DNA of 64,000 bases from Nostoc sp. TCL26-01 (lineage in GTDB: Bacteria > Cyanobacteriota > Cyanobacteriia > Cyanobacteriales > Nostocaceae). A model generated the notes under the pieces. The model was not told the origin of the DNA, made no database searches, and saw nothing but the letters and a program-made list of their open reading frames with translations. Numbering within the stretch: the stretch's first letter is position 1; the number at the start of each line of letters is the position of its first letter. A program made the translations under genes and the position numbers. Where the stretch lies: positions 2,248,804 to 2,312,803 of the forward strand of contig NZ_CP040297.1 in the NCBI RefSeq assembly GCF_013393945.1, read 5' to 3'. Shown piece after piece: positions 25,852 to 33,415 of this stretch.

Positions 25852-28200
25852 ATGGCCTACTGCATTAATCCCGATTGTTCACAGCGAGAAAATCCTGATA
25901 ATTGTGCGGTATGTCAAACTTGTAAAACGCCACTTATCCTGCAAAACCGCTACAGAATTAAGCATCCTTTGCCAGTTAATCAATCTCTTTATACAGAAGT
26001 ATTTGAAATTGAAGATGTCCATAGCCATCAAGTCAAAATTTTGAAGTCTCTTAAAGAAAATACGCCAGATTTATTAAGACTATTTCAACAAGAGGCAACG
26101 ATTTTAACCAGCTTACAACATCCTGGTTTACCTATTGGTGAAATTCTATTTTTTTTCTTTTTAAATACAGGTCGGCAATTATGCTGCTTTGTCATGGAAA
26201 AGGTTCCTGGGGAAAATTTACAGACTTGGTTATGTGAGCATCAATATGTTGAATCAGCCAAAATTGTCATATCTTGGTTAAAAGAATTAACTCAAATCCT
26301 GCAATTTGTGCATGAAAATAATTTTTTTCATCGGGATATTAAACCTGCCAATATTATGCTGCGTCCTGATGGCAGATTAACTTTAATTGATTTTGGTTCT
26401 GCTCGACAAGTGACACAAACAGTGATTAACAATCAGCCTGTAACTAAGATTTTTTCTCAAGGTTATACTCCTCCTGAACAAAGTGATGGTCATGCAGTCA
26501 TGCAGTCAGATTTTTATGCACTAGGGCAGACTTTTATCTATTTACTCACAGGAATTAATCCAGCGATCGCTCATCATAATTTACCTAATTGGTCTAACTA
26601 TGTTAAAGATCCAAAAACTCCGAAAAGATTAATTGAGCTACTGCAAGCGATGACAAATTCCCATCCTCATCGCCGACCACAAACAGCTCAAGCTATTCTA
26701 GACAAGATTGCCAATATAGAGAAATATCCCCAGAAAAAATGGCAAAAATTATTATTGAGTCTAGCCTGTGGTGTTTTACTCATCTTGGGGACAAAATCAC
26801 TGTATGACATAATCACTCGTCCTCAGACTTGTGACTATATTGAAGAGGATCATCTCAGTTGTGGTGAAGAAAGCCTGATTCCGGCTAGCTTTTGGGGAAA
26901 CGATCAACCTCCACGGATCAAACAATTAGCTATTGATGAATATCGTAGTCAAAATTTTGCCGCAGCCGTGCCTCTATTTACCACTGCTTTCAATCAGCAA
27001 CCAGATCCTGAAACTTTAATTTACCTCAACAACGCCAAAATTCACATCCAATTTCCCGCAGAAAAGATTCACACCATCGCCGTGGCAGTTCCCCTAGAAC
27101 GTCGTACACCTATCGGGTTAGAAATACTCAGGGGTGCGGCTCAAGCACAAACAGAGGCGCTAAAAAATGGTCAGCCTCTACGGATCATGATTGCAGATGA
27201 CAATAACCGAGACGAGAGCAGAGGTGGCAATAATGCCCGCAAAATTGCCCAAAAATTGGTAAAATATTCGGATATGTTAGCTGTTTTGGGTCACTACAGC
27301 AGCGAAGCCACTAAACAAGCCTTACCGATTTATACTCAAGCAGAGGTAGTGGTAATTTCTGCCACAAGTACCTCTAATAACCTCAAAAGTCCTTTTTTCT
27401 TTCGGACTGTTCCGAGCGATCGCATTACTGCCCAAAAAATCGCTAGCTATATTTTCTCTCAAAGCCAACAACGTCGGGCAGCAATTTTTTACAGTCAGGG
27501 TAGTGAATATGCTGAGTCGCTATCAAAGGAGTTTCGCCAAGGGGCAAAATCTTTTCAGGGGAATGTGATTAACCATCAAGCCGCTTTTAATCTAGCAACT
27601 GATAACTTTGATGCCAAAATCGCTCTAAATCAAGCCCAAACCCAAGGTGCAAGTGCAATTTTGTTAATTCCTGATGCGGGAGTCGGATTGTATAATGCCA
27701 TTCCCAATGCGTTAAAAGTCATTCAAGAGAATGTCAACAAAGCGCAAATTGTAGCAGGTGATAGTCTCTACAGTTCTGACCTGATCACATCAGATAAAAT
27801 CATCTCCTCACCAGGAGTTTCCCAAACAGCCTGGGCGATCGCCTGGCATCCTATAAATGGTATTAACTCTCAATTTGGCAAACAAGCTCAAACTCTGTGG
27901 AAAATTGATCGCCAAACTTTCCCCACCAATACACAAATCACTTGGAGAACTGCAACTAGTTACGATGCAGTCATGGTATTAAGCAAAGCCATCGCGGAAA
28001 AACCCTCTCGCCAAGGTATTCAACAAACACTCAACCAAGCCAACTTTTCTGTGACAAGTGCAACAGGTGTGATTCAATTTATGGGAGGCGATCGCCGAAA
28101 TGGTACGATCAATATTATTGCCATCCGCCGCAATTGTCATGCTAATGATTTTGTTTTTATTGCAGGCGATCGTCCTAACAAATGTCAACTAGCAAATTAA
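25852..28200 (+). CDS. Receptor Ser/Thr kinase with periplasmic LivJ-type sensor domain
   Basis: A 782-residue fusion. Residues 1-24 form a cysteine cluster (C4, C9, C18, C21, C24) usual before cyanobacterial Hanks-type kinases. The kinase domain (about 33-290) has the ATP-contact Lys (about 62), HRDIKPANIML catalytic loop (about 159), DFGSA (about 180) and GYTPPEQ, but a poor glycine-rich loop. A membrane helix (about 297-318) follows, then a TPR-like stretch (about 355-400) and a Peripla_BP_6 type I domain (about 404-770; IAVAVPLERRTPIGLEILRGAAQAQ, VLGHYSSEATKQALPIY, SATSTSNNLKSPFFFRTVPSD). The parts imply an outside ligand sensor driving inner kinase activity. Targets and ligand are unknown; amino acids or amides are the usual ligands of this fold. 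Confidence 0.92.
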   Translation: MAYCINPDCSQRENPDNCAVCQTCKTPLILQNRYRIKHPLPVNQSLYTEVFEIEDVHSHQVKILKSLKENTPDLLRLFQQEATILTSLQHPGLPIGEILFFFFLNTGRQLCCFVMEKVPGENLQTWLCEHQYVESAKIVISWLKELTQILQFVHENNFFHRDIKPANIMLRPDGRLTLIDFGSARQVTQTVINNQPVTKIFSQGYTPPEQSDGHAVMQSDFYALGQTFIYLLTGINPAIAHHNLPNWSNYVKDPKTPKRLIELLQAMTNSHPHRRPQTAQAILDKIANIEKYPQKKWQKLLLSLACGVLLILGTKSLYDIITRPQTCDYIEEDHLSCGEESLIPASFWGNDQPPRIKQLAIDEYRSQNFAAAVPLFTTAFNQQPDPETLIYLNNAKIHIQFPAEKIHTIAVAVPLERRTPIGLEILRGAAQAQTEALKNGQPLRIMIADDNNRDESRGGNNARKIAQKLVKYSDMLAVLGHYSSEATKQALPIYTQAEVVVISATSTSNNLKSPFFFRTVPSDRITAQKIASYIFSQSQQRRAAIFYSQGSEYAESLSKEFRQGAKSFQGNVINHQAAFNLATDNFDAKIALNQAQTQGASAILLIPDAGVGLYNAIPNALKVIQENVNKAQIVAGDSLYSSDLITSDKIISSPGVSQTAWAIAWHPINGINSQFGKQAQTLWKIDRQTFPTNTQITWRTATSYDAVMVLSKAIAEKPSRQGIQQTLNQANFSVTSATGVIQFMGGDRRNGTINIIAIRRNCHANDFVFIAGDRPNKCQLAN

Positions 28201-28210
28201 ATAAAATAAA

Positions 28211-28654
28211 TCAAATCCAACTTTCTACAGGAAATTCCCTAACTTGACGCATTCTTAGAAAATCACTATCTGATGTAACGAGAATTAATGAATGGCGTAA
28301 AGCTGTAGCAGCAATCTACAGGTCATTTTCACTGATGCCAATTTCTTGTAGTTGAGTTGTTTTGCGTTTACTCTTTTCTTTGGCAGCAAATCTTTTAATA
28401 ATTTCTGACTTAAAATCTCCGTAAATTTCTGCTGTTTTATCATCAATTGGATAAATATCAATTCGGTTGAGAAAGGCGTGAATTTTGATGAGATTTGCCG
28501 TTTTTTGTTGGGAGTTTTGTGCCATGAATCTGAGTTCACCTGCGACAATAGCACTGGTGGCGAGTGTAACCTTACCTAGTTCCCGAAAGTGATTGACAAC
28601 TTTTGTTTCACCTTCTATCAAAAAAGTGCAATGATTTGTGTCAAGCAAATACAT
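28211..28654 (-). pseudogene. vapC: PIN-domain toxin (VapC/FitB type) interrupted by a nonsense codon
   Basis: The frame opens MYLLDTNHCTFLI with the first PIN acidic residue (Asp5), then ATSAIVAGELRF, and reaches GISENDL at codon 112, where TAG (28316-28318) stops it. In the same frame the downstream codons read IAATALRHSLILVTSD and SDFLRMRQVREFPVESWI and stop at TGA (28211-28213), exactly the missing end of a PIN toxin. The stop stands where the family has Trp (DLWIAA), so TGG to TAG is the likely single change. Truncation removes the last strands and one acidic position, so the RNase is probably dead. Confidence 0.9.
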
Positions 28655-28656
28655 TC

Positions 28657-28896
28657 TTAAAATTCCAGTGGCATACGAGTATCATGAACAAGCTGAAGAC
28701 ATTCTCTGATATCATCACCTGACCAAGTGCCGACAAATTCTAGTAAATCTTCAGCTGTAGAACCACGTAAGTTATTTTTACTTGACTGTTTTGCTGTATG
28801 ACTAGTTTTGATTTCTCGAATAAAATTAAGTGCTTCTGTTAACAATTCTGGTGGTAAAGTTTCTATTTCTTGGAGCAATAATTCTTTGCTAGTCAT
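28657..28896 (-). CDS. DUF2281-type antitoxin paired with the PIN toxin
   Basis: A 79-residue protein beginning LLLQEIETLPPELLTEALNFIREIK, the DUF2281 pattern typical of antitoxins preceding PIN toxins in cyanobacteria. The middle is low in conservation, and the acidic segment AEDLLEFVGTWSGDDIRECLQLVHDTR could occupy the toxin active site. It ends two bases before the toxin start, so the two form one operon. The antitoxin is intact while the toxin has a nonsense codon. Confidence 0.87.
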   Translation of the reverse strand: MTSKELLLQEIETLPPELLTEALNFIREIKTSHTAKQSSKNNLRGSTAEDLLEFVGTWSGDDIRECLQLVHDTRMPLEF

Positions 28897-29169
28897 CTTC
28901 TACCTCTAATCATCGTCCTTACTTTCCACATTGTAAACGGTAGGAATAGCGGTTCTTCCGCCGTGCTGTTGGCTGACGCACTTTCTCCCATGCTAGTTCA
29001 CCTGCACTCTCACCTCATTCAGCTATTAGTATTAAGACTTATTAAAAAATCCAGAGAAATCAATCAAATCACGCAAATACAGCCGTTAGAGGGAGTTTGG
29101 GAAAGTTATTTCTAGAAACAAGAATACGCTCATCATCGTCAATTGTAGTGATGCGTAATAACTAAAACT

Positions 29170-29874
29170 ATGGTAATAAAACTTAGACATATTGCCAACA
29201 CATCTATTTTTGCGCTGGCATCGATAGGTAGTGCGATCGCTGGCATGGAATTATTGCTACCGGAGAAGTCTGCATTTGCTCAAGAATCAATCAGGGAATG
29301 TGTGCAAGAACTGATAGATCAACGAAACATCTCCGAACGCAATGCAGCGATCGTTTGTAGTAACCAGCGAGATGATGATAATTATGATGACTATGATGAT
29401 GATGATTACTACGGACGCGGGAGAGATGAGAATAACGGCAGAAGAGTTAGAGGGAGAGATGGGAATAATGGCAGAAGAGTTAGAGGTAGACGTGGAGGAC
29501 GATATATTGAGTTGAGAGCCAGGTCTGGGCCAACACCAGAGGGTCGTTGGCGTTATACTGCTTCTGGCATACCTTACGAAGCTATGAGTCGCGCAGGTTG
29601 TCAACAAATTTCTGGCGATGACTGGCGTTGTACTACACGCAGAATCCGGGTGCAAATCTGGGATAACGGGGACAACAGAGATGATAGAGAGGTTTACGGA
29701 CGGTATATCGAGTTAAGAGCTAGGTCTGGGCCGACACCAGAGGGGCGTTGGCGTTATACTGCTTCTGGCATACCTTACGAAGCCATGAGTCGCGCAGGCT
29801 GTCAACAGATTTCTGGCGATGACTGGCGCTGTACTACACGCAGAATTCGTGTCCGCATCAATGACAGATACTAA
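29170..29874 (+). CDS. Exported protein with an exactly duplicated ~52-residue domain
   Basis: A 234-residue protein I cannot name. The signal peptide region (about 1-38, ending KSAFA) is followed by a short segment with two cysteines, an Asp/Tyr-rich stretch (DDDNYDDYDDDDYY), Arg/Gly/Asn repeats (NNGRRVRGR), and two copies of a domain beginning GRYIELRARSGPTPEGRWRY with AGCQQISGDDWRC. The copies are identical over about 52 residues, yet their DNA differs at 13 codons, all silent. Each copy has two cysteines that could pair. The basic and acidic stretches suggest a surface or wall-bound protein. Confidence 0.85.
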   Translation: MVIKLRHIANTSIFALASIGSAIAGMELLLPEKSAFAQESIRECVQELIDQRNISERNAAIVCSNQRDDDNYDDYDDDDYYGRGRDENNGRRVRGRDGNNGRRVRGRRGGRYIELRARSGPTPEGRWRYTASGIPYEAMSRAGCQQISGDDWRCTTRRIRVQIWDNGDNRDDREVYGRYIELRARSGPTPEGRWRYTASGIPYEAMSRAGCQQISGDDWRCTTRRIRVRINDRY

Positions 29875-30191
29875 CTCAAGCTGCTAGTCATTCGGTAATT
29901 AGACATCTGGTAGAAATTAATTCTGCGTTGCCCGAAATCCTTGTAGAGACGTTGCAGTGCAACGTCTCTACATTCATTTTTACCAGATGTCTATTGGGAA
30001 TTGGGAATTGAATTATTACCTAATACCTAATACCCCATCCCCAATCCCCATTAAACAGATAAAAAATTTAACAAAAAACTGGTAACATTCGCTAGACTCT
30101 CCACCTAACTAGAGCGTTTAGGATAAATTCAAGGCAATCGCCTCAGTTATCAAGCTGGTTCTTGATAGTTGTTTATTAATCACCTAAACCT
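29875..30191. other. Intergenic region with miniature element and GGGAATTGG repeats
   Basis: 317 bases without a gene: the palindromic element (29901-29992), a GGGAATTGGGAATTG...CCCCAATCCCC repeat (29996-30055), then about 130 bases that should hold the promoter of the HMA gene. Confidence 0.7.
29901..29992. mobile_element. 92-bp miniature palindromic element, copy 2
   Basis: Terminal repeats AGACATCTGGTAGAAAT and ATTTTTACCAGATGTCT match at 16 of 17. The centre is the palindrome GTAGAGACGTTGCA-G-TGCAACGTCTCTAC (29943-29971). ATT flanks both ends (29898-29900 and 29993-29995). The internal sequence is nearly identical to 24205-24295. Confidence 0.88.
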
Positions 30192-30386
30192 ATGACAATC
30201 CAACTCACAGTTCCTAACATGGCTTGTTCTGCTTGTGCTAACAATATTACTAATGCAGTAAAGACAGTTGATGTTGATGCGATCGTTCAGGCAGATCCTC
30301 AAACTAAACTTGTTAGTGTAGAAACCCAAGCTTCCGAGACTTCTATCAAGGATGCACTAGCTGCGGCTGGTTATCCATCTGCGTAA
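30192..30386 (+). CDS. Heavy-metal-associated domain protein (copper chaperone-like)
   Basis: A 64-residue single HMA domain with the metal site MACSAC (MxCxxC, cysteines 12 and 15) and the ferredoxin-like fold pattern ending ALAAAGYPSA. Cyanobacterial Atx1/CopZ proteins of this size carry Cu(I) to P-type ATPases serving the thylakoid. No P-type ATPase gene is adjacent. A hairpin follows 16 bases after the stop. Confidence 0.92.
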   Translation: MTIQLTVPNMACSACANNITNAVKTVDVDAIVQADPQTKLVSVETQASETSIKDALAAAGYPSA

Positions 30387-30402
30387 TTTGATGAACAAGC
30401 AA

Positions 30403-30429
30403 ATCCCCAAATCAGCAAAATTTGGGGAT
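30403..30429. terminator. Hairpin between convergent genes
   Basis: ATCCCCAAA (30403-30411) pairs with TTTGGGGAT (30421-30429). The T-run is weak on both strands, so it may serve either convergent gene. Confidence 0.55.
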
Positions 30430-30437
30430 CTTGAGTA

Positions 30438-30827
30438 TTAAAATCTAATACCTAACTGTCCATTAATACCACGTACAGAATTATAGCCAGCACCGACAAA
30501 AACGTTATCAGTAGCACCTACCTGTACACCACCCGAAAAAGCCACTCCTTTATCTTCCGAATAGTATCCCAACCCGACATAAGGAGAAATTACTGGCAAA
30601 CTAATAAATTTCAACACATCTACGCCAGTAGCACCATCAGCACCAACCCCCAATTCTACTCCCAAATCCAAAGCCCTAGCACCCACTGCATAGGTTATGT
30701 CATCATCTTGACTACCAACTGAAACCCAAGGTTGAGGTATCAACTGGGCTGCAACTGGCTTGGGGGCCAATAAACTTAAAATTCCTAATGAAGTAATAAG
30801 TGTTTTGACTAAAGTGGCTCTTTTCAC
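30438..30827 (-). CDS. Small exported protein with beta-barrel-like pattern
   Basis: A 129-residue protein with a clear Sec signal peptide (cleavage near VAAQ, about residue 28) and glycine-rich alternating strands ending in GINGQLGIRF, a terminal Phe as in outer-membrane barrels. It resembles in style, not in sequence, the protein at 56023-56517. I do not recognise the family. It may be a small outer-membrane or periplasmic beta protein. Confidence 0.7.
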   Translation of the reverse strand: MKRATLVKTLITSLGILSLLAPKPVAAQLIPQPWVSVGSQDDDITYAVGARALDLGVELGVGADGATGVDVLKFISLPVISPYVGLGYYSEDKGVAFSGGVQVGATDNVFVGAGYNSVRGINGQLGIRF

Positions 30828-31027
30828 GCTATTCTCCTACACTACCTATCAAATAACCAATTGTAGCCGTGCGAGGATGTGTCCTAGCATAATCAAGATT
30901 TCTCACCGACGTTGCTGAATCTAGGGATGATTTAGCCAGTTATAAAATTTCTCCCCCTGCTTCCCCTGCACCCCCTGCCTCCCCTGCTTGCCTAAATTCA
31001 TCCCCCTGTTCTGCAACGCCTTCTCAC

Positions 31028-31522
31028 CTACCATCCCCAACTACCAGGAATACCCTTAAATGGCCCGACAACATCACTAGTTATCCAGCCACCGTAAAAA
31101 TTCCCTGGTTGTGGTTCTACTTTTTCCCCATCTACATAGCAAACATCCATGAGATGAGCATAAAAAGCTACATGGTCTTTAAGGGCAGCAAAAGCTGGAG
31201 TAGGACTGTTGTAAAACCAAGCTGCATTTTGTGCTTGTTTATCTCCTACACGAATTGTGTAGTAATTAGCACTTCCTTTCCACTCACAAAAACTTGATTG
31301 TGGTGTGGCCACTAGATATTCCATCTTGATATCTGTCGGCGGAATGTAATAAGAAGGTGGGTGACTGGTTTCGAGAACTCGTTGAGCGTTGTGAGTATCG
31401 ACGATGATCACGCCATTAAAAACTATCTGAATATGTTTGTTAGTCTCCTCTAGACGAGGGGGACGGGGATAGTCCCAAACAGATTCTTGTCCTGGGTTTG
31501 GTTCGATGCGTTGAGGGTACAT
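31028..31522 (-). CDS. DUF427 family protein
   Basis: A 164-residue protein with DUF427 features: FNGVIIVDTHNAQRVLETSHPPSYYIPPTDIKMEYL, SSFCEWKGSANYYTI and NAAWFYNSPTPAFAALKDHVAFY. The fold is a small beta-tent with unknown activity. I start at the ATG at 31522 (MYPQRIEPNPGQ). The frame remains open 41 codons upstream, but that part is encoded by GGGGATT-type intergenic repeat and is not credible protein. Confidence 0.88.
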   Translation of the reverse strand: MYPQRIEPNPGQESVWDYPRPPRLEETNKHIQIVFNGVIIVDTHNAQRVLETSHPPSYYIPPTDIKMEYLVATPQSSFCEWKGSANYYTIRVGDKQAQNAAWFYNSPTPAFAALKDHVAFYAHLMDVCYVDGEKVEPQPGNFYGGWITSDVVGPFKGIPGSWGW

Positions 31523-31576
31523 ATTGAGGATTAGGGATTGGGGATTGGGGATTGGGGATTGGGTATTAGGGGGGGA
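31522..31576. repeat. GGGATTGGGGATT tandem repeat
   Basis: Head-to-tail GGGGATT units lie immediately upstream of the DUF427 start, the same class as the insert in carB. Confidence 0.85.
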
Positions 31577-31717
31577 CAATGATTTATAGCGGTTCCCACT
31601 CTGATGGAGTACAAAATTATATTGCAAGGTGTAGGGGCAATTCATGAATTGCCCCTACGGGTGTACCTCACGTGAACGAGAACCGCTATATCACCACTAA
31701 CACCACTCCTTACTTTC

Positions 31718-33277
31718 TTAACGTACTCCTTTCAAACTATCAACTTGATTGGTAAACATCTCTGTAAACAAACTCATCACAGTCCGTTCTTCTCTAACCT
31801 TGATATTGGCACTAATCGACATCCCAGATTGCAAGGAAATTCTTCTATTTTTCAGGTCTAAAGATTGTTTATCTAGAGTAATTGTGGCTGGAAAACGATA
31901 AAACTTATGTGTCTCATCTGGCGGTAAGGCATCTGAACCGATATCATCTACTATGCCTTTGATGTCACCAAATTCGCTAAAAGGGAATGAGTCAATTCTC
32001 ACGTCTGCTTTCATATTTTTGCGGACGAAACCAATATCTTTATTGGTGATGAAAACTTCCGCAATATATTTTTCGTTGGGAACGATTTGTAGTAGTTTTT
32101 GAGTTGGGTTAGCGACAAATCCAGGATTTTTAGCTTGTAAATCAAAAACTGTGCCGGCAACTGGCGCGCGTAATTCTTGATATTTTAAATTCAACTGAGT
32201 TTGGGAAATTTTGCTATTAATATCGGCTAAGTTTTGCTCGTTTTCTAGCAAGACTTTCATGAATTGGCTATCAATATCAGCAATGCGTTGTTTGTTATTA
32301 GCTATCTGTTCTAAGATGGCTTTATCAGAGGTTGCTATGGTATTGGTGAATTGTTGCTGACCTTTTTCAATATCAAATTGTAAGCGCTTTTCTTCTTCTA
32401 CTAATTGAGCGACTTCTGCAGTTTTGTTTTGGACTTCTTGTTGCTGATTGAGATACTGTAGTTGAGAGATACCACCTTCTTCAGCTAAGATTTTCAGCTT
32501 GTCTAAAATACTCTGCTGAATAGCTAAACTAGCTCTAGTATCTGCAAGTTTCACTACTGTTTGTGCTAGCTGTTTGCGAGTTTTTGATACTTCCAGACGT
32601 GCGGCGGCGGCGCGGGAATCTAATTCGGTCTTAGCTACTTGTAGTTGTTGTTGTTGATCATCATCTAAACCGACACCTGTGGTGGAGTTTTTTAATTGAG
32701 TCCGCAATAAATCATTTTCGGCAACTAATTTTGCCCGACTTTTTAAGAGAAAAGCTGTATCTTGTGGCAAGCCACTGTTTAAATATTCTCGTTCCGAGGA
32801 TATACCAGAAGTTGCTGCCATTAAGCGGCGATAAATCTGATTTTCTTGAGTTAAGGCCCGACGAATCTTATTTAAAGATTCTAATTGAGCAACGGTGGCT
32901 ACAGTCTCAAAGGTTAACAGCAAGTCTCCTTTATTAACTTTTTGACCATTTTTGACAAACACCTGTCTGACAACACCACTCACCGGTGCTTGCACTTCTT
33001 TGACTGTTCCCTCTGGTTTTAGTTGACCGGTTGCGGGTATTACTTGTTCAATTTTGGCAAAATATGCCCAAGCAATACCGACACAAGCTAAAGCCATCAA
33101 GGTAATCATAATTGTTCTTGACCAGATGGGAGATTGACGCAGCACAACTGACTGCTCAAAACTAGACTCGTCAAGTTTGACTAAAGCTTGATTAGAAGCT
33201 TTAGTTTGATCTGTCAAAACTTGGTTATTAGCCTTGACGATTTGATTATGCTTGCCGTTGCCATTAATTTGTGTCAT
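31718..33277 (-). CDS. HlyD-type membrane fusion protein
   Basis: A 519-residue periplasmic adaptor of a type I secretion system. One N-terminal membrane helix (about 55-75), a lipoyl/barrel-sandwich half (VQAPVSGVVRQVFVKNGQKVNKGDLLLTF), long coiled-coil hairpins, and the second half (LRAPVAGTVFDLQ...GFVANPTQKLLQIVPNEK) are visible. I start at the ATG at 33277 (MTQINGNGKHNQ); the upstream open codons come from GAGTGCTGAGTG-type repeat. It lies downstream of the ABC exporter on the same strand, separated by a repeat block, so the two form one secretion unit. No outer-membrane TolC or obvious cargo gene is adjacent. Confidence 0.92.
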   Translation of the reverse strand: MTQINGNGKHNQIVKANNQVLTDQTKASNQALVKLDESSFEQSVVLRQSPIWSRTIMITLMALACVGIAWAYFAKIEQVIPATGQLKPEGTVKEVQAPVSGVVRQVFVKNGQKVNKGDLLLTFETVATVAQLESLNKIRRALTQENQIYRRLMAATSGISSEREYLNSGLPQDTAFLLKSRAKLVAENDLLRTQLKNSTTGVGLDDDQQQQLQVAKTELDSRAAAARLEVSKTRKQLAQTVVKLADTRASLAIQQSILDKLKILAEEGGISQLQYLNQQQEVQNKTAEVAQLVEEEKRLQFDIEKGQQQFTNTIATSDKAILEQIANNKQRIADIDSQFMKVLLENEQNLADINSKISQTQLNLKYQELRAPVAGTVFDLQAKNPGFVANPTQKLLQIVPNEKYIAEVFITNKDIGFVRKNMKADVRIDSFPFSEFGDIKGIVDDIGSDALPPDETHKFYRFPATITLDKQSLDLKNRRISLQSGMSISANIKVREERTVMSLFTEMFTNQVDSLKGVR

Positions 33278-33297
33278 GTGATTTTGCGGGTAGGCGG

Positions 33298-33415
33298 GAG
33301 TAATGAGTGCTGAGTGCTGAGTGAGGGAGTGGGGGAGTGGTGAGGGAGTGCTGAGTGTAGAACTAATGACCATTGACCATTGACTAATGACTAATGACCA
33401 TTGACCATTGACAAT
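33298..33415. repeat. GAGTGCTGAGTG and heptamer repeats between exporter genes
   Basis: GTGCTGAGTGCTGAGTGAGGGAG units are followed by GACCATT/GACTAAT heptamers, filling the space between the HlyD and ABC genes. Confidence 0.88.

Noticed and set aside
31523..31645. N-terminal extension of the DUF427 gene
   Set aside because: It reads through GGGGATT repeats and has no family likeness.
33278..33373. N-terminal extension of the HlyD gene
   Set aside because: The extra 32 codons are encoded by GAGTGCTGAGTG repeat; the ATG at 33277 begins credible sequence.
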